Source of the DNA: Cyathus striatus
Lineage: Eukaryota > Basidiomycota > Agaricomycetes > Agaricales > Nidulariaceae
DNA: 64,000 nucleotides
Assembly (NCBI GenBank): GCA_025738555.1
Contig: JAOVFP010000001.1
Span: forward strand, 7,998,001-8,062,000
Direction of reading: 5' to 3'
In this document: in pieces, positions 23,831-36,302 of the stretch
How the letters are laid out: each line of letters opens with the position of its first letter
How positions within the stretch are numbered: the first letter of the stretch is position 1
Notes under the pieces: generated by a model
Databases searched by the model: none
What the model was told of the DNA's origin: nothing
What the model saw: only the letters and a program-made list of their open reading frames with translations
Program-made: the position numbers and the translations under genes

Positions 23831-25081
23831 TCTTTCTTGTGGTAGAAGTCGAGTGAGAGTGAGTGGGTGTGGGACGAAAGACGACTGTCGGATCAAAATC
23901 GGGCCGACTCGGGCCAAAATTCTCGTTAGTTCACGTGTTGTAAACCAAATGCCAATTGGCTGAGAACTCTTGTATCACATTGTTCTCAAACTATTATCCG
24001 AGTCGTTCACTCTTCTAGACATGTTCAAACAACAATGCGTCCTCTCTCAAACTCTAATATTCCTATCTTTCCTCCCACACCAGTCGCAGTACACACATTC
24101 ACCCTCCCACTCCCAACCTCCCACTCCCCCACCCCTGCTTATCGCTCGAGATATATGACCGTATCTCATGCAGGACTCTTTGTCTCTCTTCCAGACCCCA
24201 TACTATATCTTTGACTTGGTGCACGTGCGCAGTTGTTGTGTGCGTGGTATGATTCAAGGGGTCCTGAGGGGGTGCAGGTGTTGGGTATGGCTGGAGTGGG
24301 AGGGGTGGGTGTGGGTGTGGGGCTCTTGGACTGGTACTGCTAGTCGGGAATGGTATTGCTAGCGAACAAATGGAAGTTAGCATTGAGGATATAAATGAAG
24401 GAGAATGAAGGAGATGAAAAGAATGAGGTAGAAGAAGAAAGAACCTACCCGAGCACGCAAAGCGGCTATAGGCGTCCACCTCATCCCATCCGGTTCGCTG
24501 AATTAAATTCCGATAGGATGAAAGGCGTACATTAGCATTTGACGTTATTTCTAATAGATTTCATTGAGTTAGGATATTGTATAGCAGATTTGAAATAGAA
24601 AGAAAAGAAAGATGTGAGAAAGGAGGGTGAATGGAAGAGACAATGCATAACATTGGTGAGTTGTGATTTGTGTGAGCAACAGACTGCATTCCTGGATAGG
24701 AGTGAATAGAAAGAATACGAAGTTGCGCCAACACCCAGCGCAAGATGTGAACAACGCGCCATGTTATACGAGAGAGGAAAGTGGTGGTGGTTCCTGTCGC
24801 TCTCCCACCGCTCGGTGGATAGACTCAGAAACGACGCAGGACTGGGTAGCGTAGCCCCAGACCCCTTCACAAATAGCACGCAATCCTCGATCACATGGGT
24901 ATCTTCATCATAGGGGGAGGAGGGTGATCATAGTGAACTGACATCTCCCCACGTCCAGCACTCCAACGATACCGTCACCATCCGAAACAGAGGTATATCG
25001 CACTGCTGTCCCCAACCAAACGGAGTATCAGAGACCCAAGCTCCCAAACGCAAATGCAAAAGACTGATAACATCAACTCAC

Positions 25082-25266
25082 CTTAGTCAAGTTGAACGCT
25101 TCCTCTTCCATCCTCTGCTCGCGCTCATTCTCAAGTAGGCACAGACGGCGCTGTTCTAAGCGCGTGATGGATTGCTTCTGCTGATGTTCTTAAACTTTTT
25201 CATGCTGTTGTTGCTACTGTGGAGGAGGCAGCTCGGGCAGTGCATTGCCACATGTGGGTGATGCAT
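25082..25266 (-). pseudogene. Glutamine-rich gene fragment, copy b
   Basis: Minus-strand homologue of 63355-63555: begins ATGCATCACCCACATGTGGC and ends CTTGACTAAG followed by the donor GTGAGT. Between them the codons CGC, GAG and CAG stand where the right-hand copy has TGC, AAG and the stop TAG. This copy has its own TAG in the Q-rich part. Product unknown. Confidence 0.5.
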
Positions 25267-25660
25267 CTTGAGTATCACAATTGAGTTCCTAGTACAAAAG
25301 CCAAATTCTTGATGGGAATCATAAAGAAAGTAAAATATGCAGTAGGATAAGATACGAGCATCGGGAGGAGGGAGGAAGAGAGAGGATGCGGAGTTGGGGT
25401 TGGTTACTGTAACTTGATTGTAACGGAAGGAGGAACGCTAGAGGAACGAGTCTCATTTATCGTTCACTCTACCGCTGACGGTCTTGTTAAGCACATCCCT
25501 TTGTGTGTCCTGTTTCTGCATCTGCTATTTTCGAGACCGAAGACGTACTAATTTCTATTCGAACAGGTAAAATAGCTCTCTCTGCGCTGGAAAAGTAATA
25601 AATTGGAAGAACATTACGTCCCCCACAGCAAATATAACTCCAGCTAAGCGCTGGCCTCTA

Positions 25661-26821
25661 ACACACTTAGGTCATAAGGACACGGCTCAAAATGTCCCAG
25701 AACACATCGTAATTATAGATCGCTCAACGTTGCAACCACGATCTCCGAGTCATGAGCACCAATGGTGTTAAACGCTGATGCATTATTCACGCATACATCA
25801 TCCGATATTCCTGAAAATGAAGATTTCCTAGATCATATGGGACTGCCAGTGAGATGAGGTTTGAAGGCCAGAGTACTAGGGTCAGAGAAGATATTGGAGT
25901 GGTGCTTCATAAAGTGCGAAGGTCATTTCAGGTCAGATTTTTTTGTGGAGCGAGACATGCTGCAAAGAAAGAAGTGTTGTTGTTCCTGAAGTATTTCAAT
26001 ACAACGATTCTGATGTAAACAATTTAGAAAGCGGTGAAGGAGCTGATGGGTTCGCTCCATTCTCATCTTCATCTTCAGCGGTATCAACCTCACTTTTGTA
26101 CGCTTTCTACATTCAAACGACTTTTAATCATATGCCGGTCTCATTTTTCAGATGCCAAGGGACTCAGTCGATTTTAATGCATCAGGTCTGTTACTGAACT
26201 TCTAGCAGTCGAACATGACTGGGGGAGACTTTGTTGGTCAATCCCTCAAATCAAACTGCCCAGTTCTCAGACGTCACGTAACCAGATATCCACCACTGAA
26301 ATTTAACAGAATAATAATTAAGAAAAAAGCGAACGATTCATCCGGAAGTGGAATTAGGCTTTAGGCCTTGGGAGTGGTAATGAGAATCTGAATCAAATTT
26401 TAGACGTTGTGTATCCCGAGAAAAATTCGAAAAACTGTTACTGTACAAAACAGTTGCACATGTGTTTCTTATTTTATTCGTTGCTAGAGCTTACTCAGCA
26501 CTCATTAAATTGGTCTTGATTACCGGCTCAAATGCACAAAATTCCACGTTGGATACAAAGATCATTTTATCAGTTTTACAGGTAAAAGACACTCTAAGGT
26601 GTAGAAGGTAAGATTTCCTGTTGTTTCTGTGGAATTCTACTGAGATGCCGCTGGTCACTTGCACATTGATATCTGATATCTAGTGCGTGTGCTGTGAGAT
26701 ACTATTGAGGTTCTGCCACTAGTGCAAACTAGGCTACATAGGTGCTAGTAAGCTCACAACGTATATATATAAGTGATCTCACTCAAATGACTCCCACCTT
26801 TTTACGTTACACAATTACACC
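25661..26821. repeat. Host segment copy 2, region upstream of the DUF6533-like gene
   Basis: Collinear with 42960-44133: words GTGGAGYGAGACATG, AGYGGTGAAGGAGCTGATGG, GATCATTTTATCAG and GTGCAAACTAGGCTACATA are shared in order. An 84-codon frame (25943-26197) covers part of it but is not kept in the other copy. Near 26763 a TATATATATAAG box stands about 55 bases before the ATG of the next gene and is also present in the third copy. Confidence 0.55.
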
Positions 26822-27262
26822 ATGAGTGACACCTACTTTGGCATTCCCTTCGACAAAATAATCAACCACATGTATCAAGCCAGAACATCAAATACTGTCT
26901 ATAGTACGTCATTATTATATGTTACATCCGATCTTCCGACTCATTATGATTCAGTTGCTATTATATCTTCTCTTATTTATGATATTGCCCACTGCTTTTT
27001 CGATGAGGTATTATTATTAATCTGCTATGAACTTACATATAAAAGCTTACACAATATAGGTGAAATACATCTGGTGGTGAGATGGGATAGTATCTCATTA
27101 GGCAATATATACCTAAAATTCATTCCCAGTGGAATGAAATGGTCAATTCCGAAGGTTCTATATATTATTGCAAGATATTATTCTCCTCTATTTCTCATGT
27201 AAGTTTTGTTTCTTTACTAGAATGTATGTTTCTGATTTCTACAGAACCGGCAACTTGACTCG
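26822..27262 (+). CDS. DUF6533-like membrane protein gene, partial
   Basis: Splicing exons 26822-27007, 27060-27076 and 27130-27198 (introns of 52 and 53 nt with GT..AG ends) gives a protein whose end reads FFDEVKYIWCGMKWSIPKVL, then YIIARYYSP. The pattern 'DEV..IW..KWS..K.LY...RY' matches the N-terminal DUF6533 domain of fungal seven-helix-like proteins of unknown function. A possible donor (27199) and acceptor (27244) follow, but the coding sequence is cut by the MITE beginning at 27276, and nothing of the remaining membrane part is seen. Start chosen as the ATG conserved in three copies here (21861 minus, 26822, 44134). Probably a truncated gene. Confidence 0.6.
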
Positions 27263-27275
27263 TATTAAGCATTTT

Positions 27276-28099
27276 CACAACAGGCAAGGGTGACATATTC
27301 TATTACTATTCTGGAGGGGAATATTTGAAATAGTTTGTGCTTATTTTGTACTTATTTTGCTGTGTAATATTTTAAATCTTATAGCAGTATTCTGCTGTCA
27401 TATATAATCTAAAATATTTTAAATTTATAGTAACCAGTTTTCAATTAAAATACTGTATAAAATTTCAAGTATTCAGTGTATATATAATAGATATTTGAGG
27501 GACAACTACATTGAATGTTGTGAGGAGAAGTATTCACAAAAATTCTTCCGTTTATTTAAAATATTCTGGACATATTTTAGAATTATCAAAGAGCAGAATG
27601 TTTTGTATTTCATAACCTGTAATCCGCAAAATTTTGTCATAATATTATTCATTTTTAAAGAATAGTTAGTGAATATTTTCAGTATATTTAGCTGAAGAAT
27701 ATATACAAGAAATTCGTTAATTATTGTCATAATATTATTCATTTTTAAAGAATAGTTTGTGAGTATTTTTAATATATTTGGCTGATGAATATATATAAGA
27801 AATTTGTTTATTATTGACTGAATAAGTAAAATAATCTAAGAACATTTTGAGAATACTTTCAGTCACAAAATTTAAAGTAGTGGTTTCTGAAAAAACTCTT
27901 ATATATATATTGAATACTTAAAATTTTATACAGCATTTTAATAGGAAATTAGCTAGTGAAGATTTTGAATATCTTAGGTTATATATAACAAGAGAATACT
28001 GCTATAAGATTTAATATATCACACAGCCAAATAGATACAAACTATTTTAAATATTTCCCCCCAGAATAGTGGTAGAATATGACACCCTTGCCTGTTGTG
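27276..28099. mobile_element. AT-rich MITE, 824 bp, with empty-site paralogue
   Basis: Inverted ends CACAACAGGCAAGGGTG extend as similar sequence for about 230 bp each side. Flanked by TTT (27273-27275 and 28100-28102). The paralogous region at 44560-44600 runs through without it (ATGTTTTATTATTGTAAAATG against GCATTTT/TTTGTCAATGTAAAATG), so insertion is supported. Inside, a direct repeat of about 95 bp occurs twice (near 27632-27725 and 27726-27815). No coding capacity. Superfamily not resolved from a 3-bp duplication. Confidence 0.75.
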
Positions 28100-28195
28100 T
28101 TTGTCAATGTAAAATGTTTTAACCGTCATTTATCTTTTTATTCTAGCACCTTTATTTGACATGCTCGGATACATATCACTAAATGTCAGTAACTT

Positions 28196-28858
28196 TGTCA
28201 TATCCCGTATCGCCTACCTCCGGACCCCTATGCTCTTAATCCGCCTTTCCCTTTGTTTACTCCGGACTTTGATTATGCTCTTAATATTACTTATTGATTA
28301 CTGTACATAGATTACTCTCATTTCCTTTCTTCTGTTCTACTGAGCTATCCCCTCAGTAATGTAGTATACATTTCATAGTGAGTCACTTATCATTCTTAAG
28401 TGTGCCACTATCAGTTTTACTTTACACCACCTTACGCGCTCACTTCTCCGACGCGTTTTATTTCGTTTAATTAGTTATAGTCTTCATTCTACGTACGCCT
28501 ACCCTGACCGTACTTCTCCGCTGGCCTTGGCCAGCGGCCTTTACTTACTCCGAGTCTCTAGTATTTAAGTAGTACTCGATTTGTACTTAGACTTTAGTTT
28601 CGTATTGAACTACATCCTCACCCTTTCGTCTGACTTGAGTTACACCTCTTGTCTTCCGTCTCTCGTCTTCTCCGAAGGGCTTGCCCTTACTCCAAAATCC
28701 AGGACCGGGAATCCCAGGGGCGCAGCACATAAGCTGAAGCCGAAGTCCTACCCCCTGAGTTGTCGTTCTCCGCCTTCGTCTATTACTCACCTCTCGTTTC
28801 TCCGCAGTCACCCTCTCATACTCCACCGCCAAGTCAGGCTAGGGGCATGGTCGTGACA
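28196..28858 (+). repeat. 5' LTR of the gypsy element
   Basis: 663 bp, TG..CA. Contains the gag-proximal ATG 28847 inside its last 12 bases. Candidate TATA-like sequence TATTTAAGTAG at about 28561-28571. Confidence 0.9.
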
Positions 28859-30694
28859 GTATACGAAACTACCACCTTGGATTCCTCTTCTCATAACGCC
28901 TTTCTTTCTCTCATGGCTACCCACACGCAGACTCGGACTGCACATGCTAGGAGCCATGAACAGCAACAAAACGATGTGCGCTGTAGCAATCGTCTAGTTG
29001 CTCAGCAAGCCCGTGAATGTAACACTGCTAACACGCCTTGTCATGTTGACTCTGCTCCGCCTCTCTCTCGGCGGAACGCCCCACCCTCAGCTAGTGCTCT
29101 CGTCTCTGGAGGAATTACCTCCACTCATCGTGCAGCTCGTGAACTTCAGCTGGTTCACAGCAATCAATTGCACGCACCTCGACCAATCCCGTTGAGTATT
29201 CCTTTCGACCCCACTCTCATCCCCAACGCGTCCATAGAACCAGTGGATACTCAACTACCTCTGGAAGGTGTAGCTGCACGCCAGCAGCAAACACCCACAG
29301 CCCATTCACCACCTGCCCAACAGCCTGTAGCTTCAGGCAGTGGAGGACTTCCTCCACTACCACCTTCCTCCACTGGCAATTCTGCTGGAGTTGGAAATGG
29401 CGCACCTCCAGACGATGCTGGAGATGATGGTGATGACTCCGGAGATGATGGTAACGGTTCCGGAGATGATGATCAAGGAGATGACGATCAAGGGGATGAT
29501 GATGAGCAGGCAGGTGCCAGTGGCAATGGTCCTGGCGGACCAAATGGCCCCGGAGGTCCTCCCTCTAATCCCCCCTCCAATTCTCCCTCGGAACCTCCTT
29601 CAAGGCCTCCCTCCAGGGGCCCCTACCGCGACCCTCATCACCCAACTGCAAGACCCCATTACAATTTCACCCAGGATGAAATCCTGGAAATGGTGGCCTC
29701 TGTGGCGGGTTATTTTGCCCCGCCACCACCACCTCCACCACCTCCTCCTCCCGTTCAGGAGAAGAAGGTTAACCAGCTGGACAACTTTGACGGCTCCAAC
29801 ACACTTAAACTGGAGCCTTTCATCACGCAAGTCCGCTTGGTGTTCCGGAACAACCCTCAGTTGTACCCGGATGACACCTCTAAAGTCAACTACGCGTTGA
29901 CTTTCCTCCGTGGCTCTGCCAGCAACCTGTTTGCCACTCATCTCGATGATGATGCATATGAGCCATGGATGGACTCATGGGGCTATTTCGTTCAGCTACT
30001 CCGGACTCATTTCGGCCATACCAACCCAGTTGGTGAAGCTGAAATTCGCATTTTCTCCCTCCACATGGAGGATAATCAGCGGCTCACAACTTATGAAATA
30101 AAGTTCAATGAATATGCCGCACTCTTGCCTTGGGATGATGCTGCCCTCAACTCGGCATACTACCGTGGCCTTTGTCCTCGCTTGAAGGATGCTCTCTCTC
30201 ATTGAGAGCAAGGCCGGCCTATCACCCTTGCCGGGACTAAGAAGGTAGCCCAGGGCTACGATCAGAGGCATTGGGAGCGCAACATTGAGGAGAAGTGCAG
30301 CAAATCTGCTGCCAAGTCTTCGGAGAAGCCCAAGGGCAATCAGAATTCGAAGTCAACTTCGAATTCTTCCTCCTCCTCCAAGACTCCATCCTCCTCTACC
30401 TCCTCCTCCGCCTCTTCTACCTCCGCTTCATCCTCGGGGAAACCCAAGAACAAGCAAAAGCAGAACCAGTCCAAGGCGCCAGACTTGACTGGGAAGCTTG
30501 GTTCTGACGGGAAACTCACCCCGGAGGAACGTAAACGTCGCCTGGACCAGAAGCTTTGCCTATTCTGTGGCAACGCCAGTCATCAGGCCAAGGACTGTCG
30601 AAAGGCAGCCTCTGCCGCCAAAGCCCGTGTGGCCACTGCCACCTCTACCGAGGCAACTCCCTTGGTGAACTCAGCTGAGAGTTCGAAAAAATAG
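28847..30694 (+). pseudogene. gag: Gag of the gypsy element, one in-frame TGA
   Basis: Structural protein of the particle. A single frame of 616 codons from ATG 28847 (within the LTR) or ATG 28913 to TAG 30692-30694. N-terminal half: low-complexity, acidic D/G-rich run (about 29410-29510) and S/P/PPSNPPSN, then nine prolines (about 29720-29750). Capsid-like retrotransposon gag region LEPFITQVRLVFRNNP..DDTSKVNYALTFLRGSA (about 29810-29930). It is broken by TGA 30203-30205. Zinc knuckle CLFCGNASHQAKDC at about 30557-30598. A serine run lies at 30360-30440. Confidence 0.85.
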
Positions 30695-33600
30695 AGAGTG
30701 GCTCCAGTGACTCCGCACAGGCTGAGGGCCGCATTAATCTCTCCTGTGCACCTAAGGAGATAAGACTAAACACATCTGCTCTTTATGATCCCCAAGCTGT
30801 AAATATTCCTTTGACTTCGTTTTCTCCAGCTGCGCCGGATATGCCCCTATCTTTTCTCTTGCTCATCGATTCTGGTTCAACCTACTGTTTTGCTGACTCA
30901 TCATTTGTGAGGGAGCACAACCTTCCCACAACTCCGGTCCCTCCCATTGCACTGAAACTTTTTGACAGTACCTCTAACTCCATACTTACAGAGAGTATTT
31001 TATTATCTGTAACGTTTCCTACTGGTGAATGCATGGATATTTCATTCTATGTAACTCCGCTCGATTCTTCCTGTTCCGTGGTATTAGGATTTAACTGGCT
31101 CTCCCAACACAATCCGTTGATTGACTGGACTGAGAGATGTATACTTGGCTTCCAAACCCCGGTCCTAGGAGAATCTTCTCCGTCTTTGTCGACACCTGCA
31201 CTGAAGGCATCTGCCTCCTTGCAAACCCCTCCATCACCAGCTTTGTCTTCTGTTCCTCCGTCGGACAATAGTCCACCCAGTATCTCGCTCATTAACGCTG
31301 CAGCTTTTCTCCGAGCTAGTAAGCTCGCAGGCTCGCAGATGTTTAGGATACAAGTCGGTGCCGTAGTTTCAGCTTCTGCCACTGCCATGGCTGCAGAAGC
31401 CGTGGACCTTTCTAGTATTCCTCCGGAATACCACGAGTTCGCTGACGTCTTCAGCAAAACATGAGCAGACACTCTTGCTCCGCATCGCCCTTACGATCTC
31501 CGGATCAACTTGGAGGAAGGTATGTCTCCTCCAGTCAGTACTGTATATTCACTCTCGCAGTCCGAGTTGGCCTCTCTACGAGAGTTCATCGACGAACATC
31601 TCCGGATTGGCTTCATCCATCCTTCTCGTTCTCCACACGGAGCACCAGTGCTCTTTGTCTGGAAGAAAGATGGATCCCTTCGACTCTGTGTTGATTTCTG
31701 TGGGCTTAATGCAATCTCCAAAAAGGATCGATATCCCCTTCCCCTTATTTCCGACCTCCTTGACTCTCCTCGCAAGGCTAGAATCTACACCAGGATCAAT
31801 CTCCGCCACGCTTACCACTTAGTCCACATCGCTGATGGAGATGAGTGGAAGACCGCTTTTCGCACTCGCTATGGCTCGTTTGAATGGCTAGTAATGCCGT
31901 TTGGACTCACCAATGCACCTGCAGCTTTCCAACGTTTCATGAATGACATCTTCAAGGACATGCTCGATGTGTGCGTTACAGTCCGTTACAGTCTACCTCG
32001 ACGATATACTAATCTACTCCAATAGTCTCGAGGAGCACAAACGGCACATAAAAGAAGTCCTCAAGCGTTTACACCAACATGGGCTCTATGCCCGGGCAGA
32101 CAAGTGTGAATTCCACACTGAATCTGTTGAGTACTTAGGTTACGTCCTTTCTCCAGGCGGCCTTACTATGTCCCAGGATAAAGTCCAAACCATTAGGGAT
32201 TGGCCCGAACCTAAGAAGGTTAAAGACGTTCAGTCTTTCCTTGGGTTTGCCAACTTCTATAGGCGCTTTATCCAGCACTACTCCGATATAGTAGTGCCAC
32301 TCACTCGTCTTACCCGCAAGGGTTTGAAGTGGGACTTTTCTCCGGCTTGCCGTTTGGCGTTCGAGAAACTTAAGGACACTTTCACTACAGCCCCTGTACT
32401 CACTCATTGGGTCCCTGACGCCCAGATCATTGTAGAGACTGACGCCTCCGACTATGCTCTCAGAGCAATTCTCTCTATTGTCGCTGACGATGGCGATATT
32501 CACCCCATTGCGTTCCATTCCCGTACCTTCACCGCTCCTGAACTGAATTACGACACCCACGACAAGGAACTCCTGGCTATTTTCGAAGCTTTTCATGTCT
32601 GGCGACACTACTTGGAAGGTTCTGGTACTCCGGTTGATGTGGTTACTGACCATAAAAACTTAGAGTATTTCTCCACCACCAAGATTCTCACTTGCCGCCA
32701 GGCTCGTTGGTCAGAGTACCTGTCTCAGTTTAATCTGGTTATTCGTTTCCACCCAGGGAAACTTGGTGTGAAACCTGACGCTTTAACTAGACGATGGGAC
32801 GTCTACCCTAAAGGGGGGAATAACAACTATGCCAAAGTCAATCCACACAATTTTCGCCCTGTTTTTACCCAAGAACAGCTCATCGCCTCTATCCGTGCCA
32901 CCACACTCCTTCATCCTGTTCTCCGTGCCAGCATCATTATGGATGTTGAGCAACTCCACCGCGACATCCTCACTGCCCAACCCCTAGACACTGTCGCATT
33001 CATCCACCTTCGTAATCCTACCAATCGTTGGTCTGTCGGTTCAGATGGCTTACTCCGCCTCGACAACCGGATTTATGTTCCAGATGACGATTCTCTCCGC
33101 CTTCGCGTTGTCCAGTACAAACATGATCATTTACTCACCGGACATCCTGGTCAGAACAAGACTTTGGATAATATTCGACGGGAATATACTTGGCCTGGAC
33201 TTCGTACTTATGTCAAGGATTATTGTAAGTCTTGCACCACCTGCTTACGGTCTAAACCACAGCGTCACCGTCCCTACGGTACCTTGAAGCAACTCCCTAT
33301 TCCGGAGCACCCATGGAACTCTATATCTATGGACTTCATTGAAACGCTTCCAATCTCTGGATTTGATAAGTACAATTCAATCCTAGTTATTGTTGACCGC
33401 CTTAGCAAGCAAGCTATCTTCATCCCTTGTCATAACACCATTACCTCCGCCCAGCTAGCTAAGCTCTTTGTCATGCACGTATTCTCTAAGCATGGTGTTC
33501 CCAGCCACATTACCTCTGATCGTGGTTCGGAGTTCGTCTCCCACTTCTTCCGGTCTCTTGGTAAGGTTCTCGACATTAACCTACACTTTACCTCCGGATA

Positions 33601-34420
33601 CCATCCAGAAGGCGACGGACAAACTGAATGCATTAACCAAGTCTTAGAACAGTACCTTCGCATCTACTGCAATTACCAGCAGGACAACTGGGCTGATCTC
33701 CTCCCCATCGCTGAGTTCGCGTATAACAATACACCGAGCTCGACCACTAATACGACTCCTTTCTTCGCCAATAAGGGTTATCATCCACAGATTACAGTCT
33801 ACCCTGAACGCGACGTTACCTCTGTTCATGCTAGGGACTACGCCATGGACCTCCAGGAACTTCATGAAAACCTCAAGGCCGAAATAGCACTTGCTCAGAA
33901 GCGCTATCAGGTCGGAGCAGACAACCGTCGCTTGCCTGCCCCGGAGTTCAAAGTTGGAACTAAAGCCTTCGTCCGTGCTAAGTTCTTCAACACCACTCGC
34001 CCTTCCAAGAAATTGGCTGAAAAGTATTATGATCCCTTCGAGATCATTGCTGAAACTGGTACCCACTCCCGCACCCTTAGACTCCCTTCCAATTTCTGAG
34101 CTGTACACCCTGTATTCCATGTCTCTATGCTCGAGCCCGCAGTTGAAAATACTATCCCTGGTCGAGAGATACCTCCGCCTCCCCCTGTGGAAATCGATGG
34201 AGATATCGAGTTCGAGATCAGTGAGATCTGCAACTCCAAGCTGGATCGCCGGTTCAAGAAATGCCCTCTTCGCTACTTAGTCCGATGGACTGGTTATGAA
34301 GGAACCGACGAAGAACTCACTTGGTTGGCTGCCACTGAAGTAGAACATGCTACAGAGCTCATAGAGGAATTTCACGCTCATTATCCCAATAAGCCCAATC
34401 CTTCTACTCCTGTTACATAG
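30682..34420 (+). pseudogene. pol: Pol of the gypsy element: PR-RT-RH-IN-chromodomain
   Basis: Starts in the -1 frame relative to gag at the A-run 30686-30691. Protease: LLIDSGSTYCF (active-site DSG) and LGFNWL. RT: after TGA 31462-31464, [33 protein letters not shown] and [11 protein letters not shown] perfect tandem duplication CGTTACAGTC (31974-31983 and 31984-31993) breaks the frame just before the YLDD box. RNase H: VETDASDYAL, ELNYDTHDKELLAI, TDHKNL. Integrase: H..H plus CKSCTTC zinc finger, then MDFIETLP, SDRGSEF and HPEGDGQTE (D, D, E). Chromodomain RYLVRWTGYEGTDEELTWL near 34270-34330, after TGA 34097-34099. It targets integration to modified histones in chromoviruses. Confidence 0.9.
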
Positions 34421-34745
34421 ACTTTCTCCGCTCATATTTTCGTTTCTCCGCTATAGTTTATTGTATATCCGTATCCGTCTTCTTGACCAAAGGTTGAAGA
34501 TTGACGCTTCTCCGGACACCACTTGCATGATGACCACTACGTTTAATAAGCATAGCTGATTCGTCACTTTGCATACTTAACGAGGTGGGCTGAGAGTGGA
34601 AGTACGGGGTTGTATTGGTTTTCTCCTAAGGTGTTTCTCTTTACTCTGTCTTACTGTTTACTCTTACTTTTCGTTCTCCTCGCTCCAAAAAATCATTTAA
34701 GTCAACAAAAAACAAGTATATACATTTTTTACCACCTACTGTACA
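34421..34745. other. Spacer between convergent pol and antisense gene
   Basis: T- and C-rich non-coding spacer where transcripts of the two genes would converge. No polyadenylation signal stands out. Confidence 0.4.
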
Positions 34746-36302
34746 CTACTCTTCGTCTTCCTCTTGTTCCTCCTCTTCGTTACTCCCGGACTCATTAGTC
34801 TCCGCCGGAGTACCCTCTTCTGCTGCCTGCGTGGTCGTCATCAACCTGTTCAACGTACCCATCAACTCCGTGTGCATGCTGACGTTCCTTCCCAAGGCCT
34901 CCATCAGCATGTCCGATAAGGGGTTCCCGGAGTTGAGCTGAAGTGCCAGCTTGTCGCACTCATTCTCCGCTAGGAACAGCTGGTCCCTCAGAATCTTGCA
35001 CTCAGCGTCGAACATCTTCCCCTTGGTCCACAATTCATCCGCTCGTTTCTCCGCGACCTCTAACTCCGACCTCGCCACTGCCAGTTGCATCTGCAACTCC
35101 TCCACCAATTTCTCCTGCCCAGTACCACCGGTCTTCATCTTCTTCAGACCCTTTCTCCGTTCCTCTGCGTTCCCCGGGACTACAGTCCCCCACATTATTC
35201 CCTCGTTGTCGCATCTCCCCTTCTTTGTCCAACACGCCTCACATGCCTTGTGGTCCATTTTCTTACCACTGTAGAACATATTAGCATAACGCCGTACAGC
35301 GTCAGGAGATTCTTACCTGAGGTCTACCAAGCACTCCACCTGGTGTCGCTTGCAACTCGTGCAAGGAGCATGGAGAAGTACGCATGTCTTCTCCTCCTCC
35401 TCTTCATCCTCGGGGTTGTCACCCGCCTGACTCTCTGTTCCGGTGCGACTCCCCTGTGCTGCACCACTTCCCTTACTCTTCTCCTCCTCCACCTTGTCGT
35501 CAACAAGGGCCTTGCTCTTCGCCCCTTTGTGCTGAGAAGCTCTGGTCGAAGTTTTCTTCTTCGCCGGTTTTGGAGTCGCCTCTGTCGCATCCTCCGGATT
35601 TGTACTGGTGTGCTTCCTCTTGGAGCCACCTTCATTCTCCAAGTGCTGGATGATCTTCTCCACCTTTTCCTCCGGAGTTATGGTGTGGCCCTTGGCCTCC
35701 AGCTGCTGAACAGTGCGTTCGCGGTCAGCAATCTGCTCCGCGGTCATGTATGTACCTACCTGTGAAGTGGTTGTTACCACCAGCTCTACTACAGGAGTTG
35801 AAACTCCTACCCTCGTAGGCCCTACCTCCGCCAATGCTTGCTCCACCACTTTCTCCACCGGAGTTGAGACGTCCACCAGCATCACCAAGCTATCGGCATT
35901 CCTATGGGTTCGTAAGGATCTCTCCACCGATTCTCGACTAAACGAGATTACTCCCAACCTTGCCATCGTCGCCTTGTACTCCGCATGTACTGGCGAAGAA
36001 GCATCTTGCCTCGTCGTTTCCTCTGCTGGACAACCAGTTAGTCTTGACATCGTCTGAGTGACCCTCGCCTTTGTCTCTGCCTGCTTACGTTGTTTTTCCC
36101 GTATCGCCTCTAATCATCGATCTCCTTCATCCACCTCCATTGCATCTTTCTGCTCTGTCCCTTCCTTTTCGGCCCCCTGCTTCTCCACCTTTTCGCCCTT
36201 CAACTCCTTCTCGAGAGCTTCCAGTTCCGCTCGTTTGTGTAGGAGTAACCTAAGTTTCTCCTCACGAGTAGGGTCTTCGTTCGATTGCAGAGTGGAAGAC
36301 AT
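34746..36302 (-). pseudogene. Antisense two-exon gene inside the gypsy element, Cys-cluster protein
   Basis: Runs opposite to gag-pol between chromodomain and 3' LTR. Exon 1 36302-35317 and exon 2 35268-34746 join over a 48-nt GTAAGA..CAG intron and give about 502 codons with one in-frame TGA (36114-36116) in a charged coiled-coil-like stretch. Features in order: acidic/basic helix (KRAELEALEKELKGEK), VSTPVEKVVEQALAEVGP, a basic patch KPAKKKTSTRASQHKGAKSK, an acidic run, then two cysteine clusters CTSCKRHQVEC and CEACWTKKGRC separated by the intron. A long coiled coil and an E/D-rich end follow. The clusters resemble half-sites of fungal binuclear zinc proteins. Function unknown. Possibly a nuclear or RNA-binding accessory protein of the element. 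Confidence 0.7.

Larger units (their letters stand above)
21930..25660. repeat. Host segment copy 2: low-complexity duplicated region
   Basis: About 22500-23450 and 23960-24900 are two diverged copies of the region at 3430-4800, and 25370-25660 matches 4930-5330. Many short frames overlap, none conserved. The part 21930-22440 is not recognised. Fragments of a glutamine-rich gene lie at 23640-23830 and 25082-25266. Confidence 0.55.

Noticed and set aside
28560..28856. Short frames inside the LTRs as genes
   Set aside because: They are LTR sequence present at both ends of the element.
34943..35765. Plus-strand frames over the antisense gene
   Set aside because: They are shadows. The minus strand has a coherent splice junction, cysteine clusters and coiled-coil pattern.
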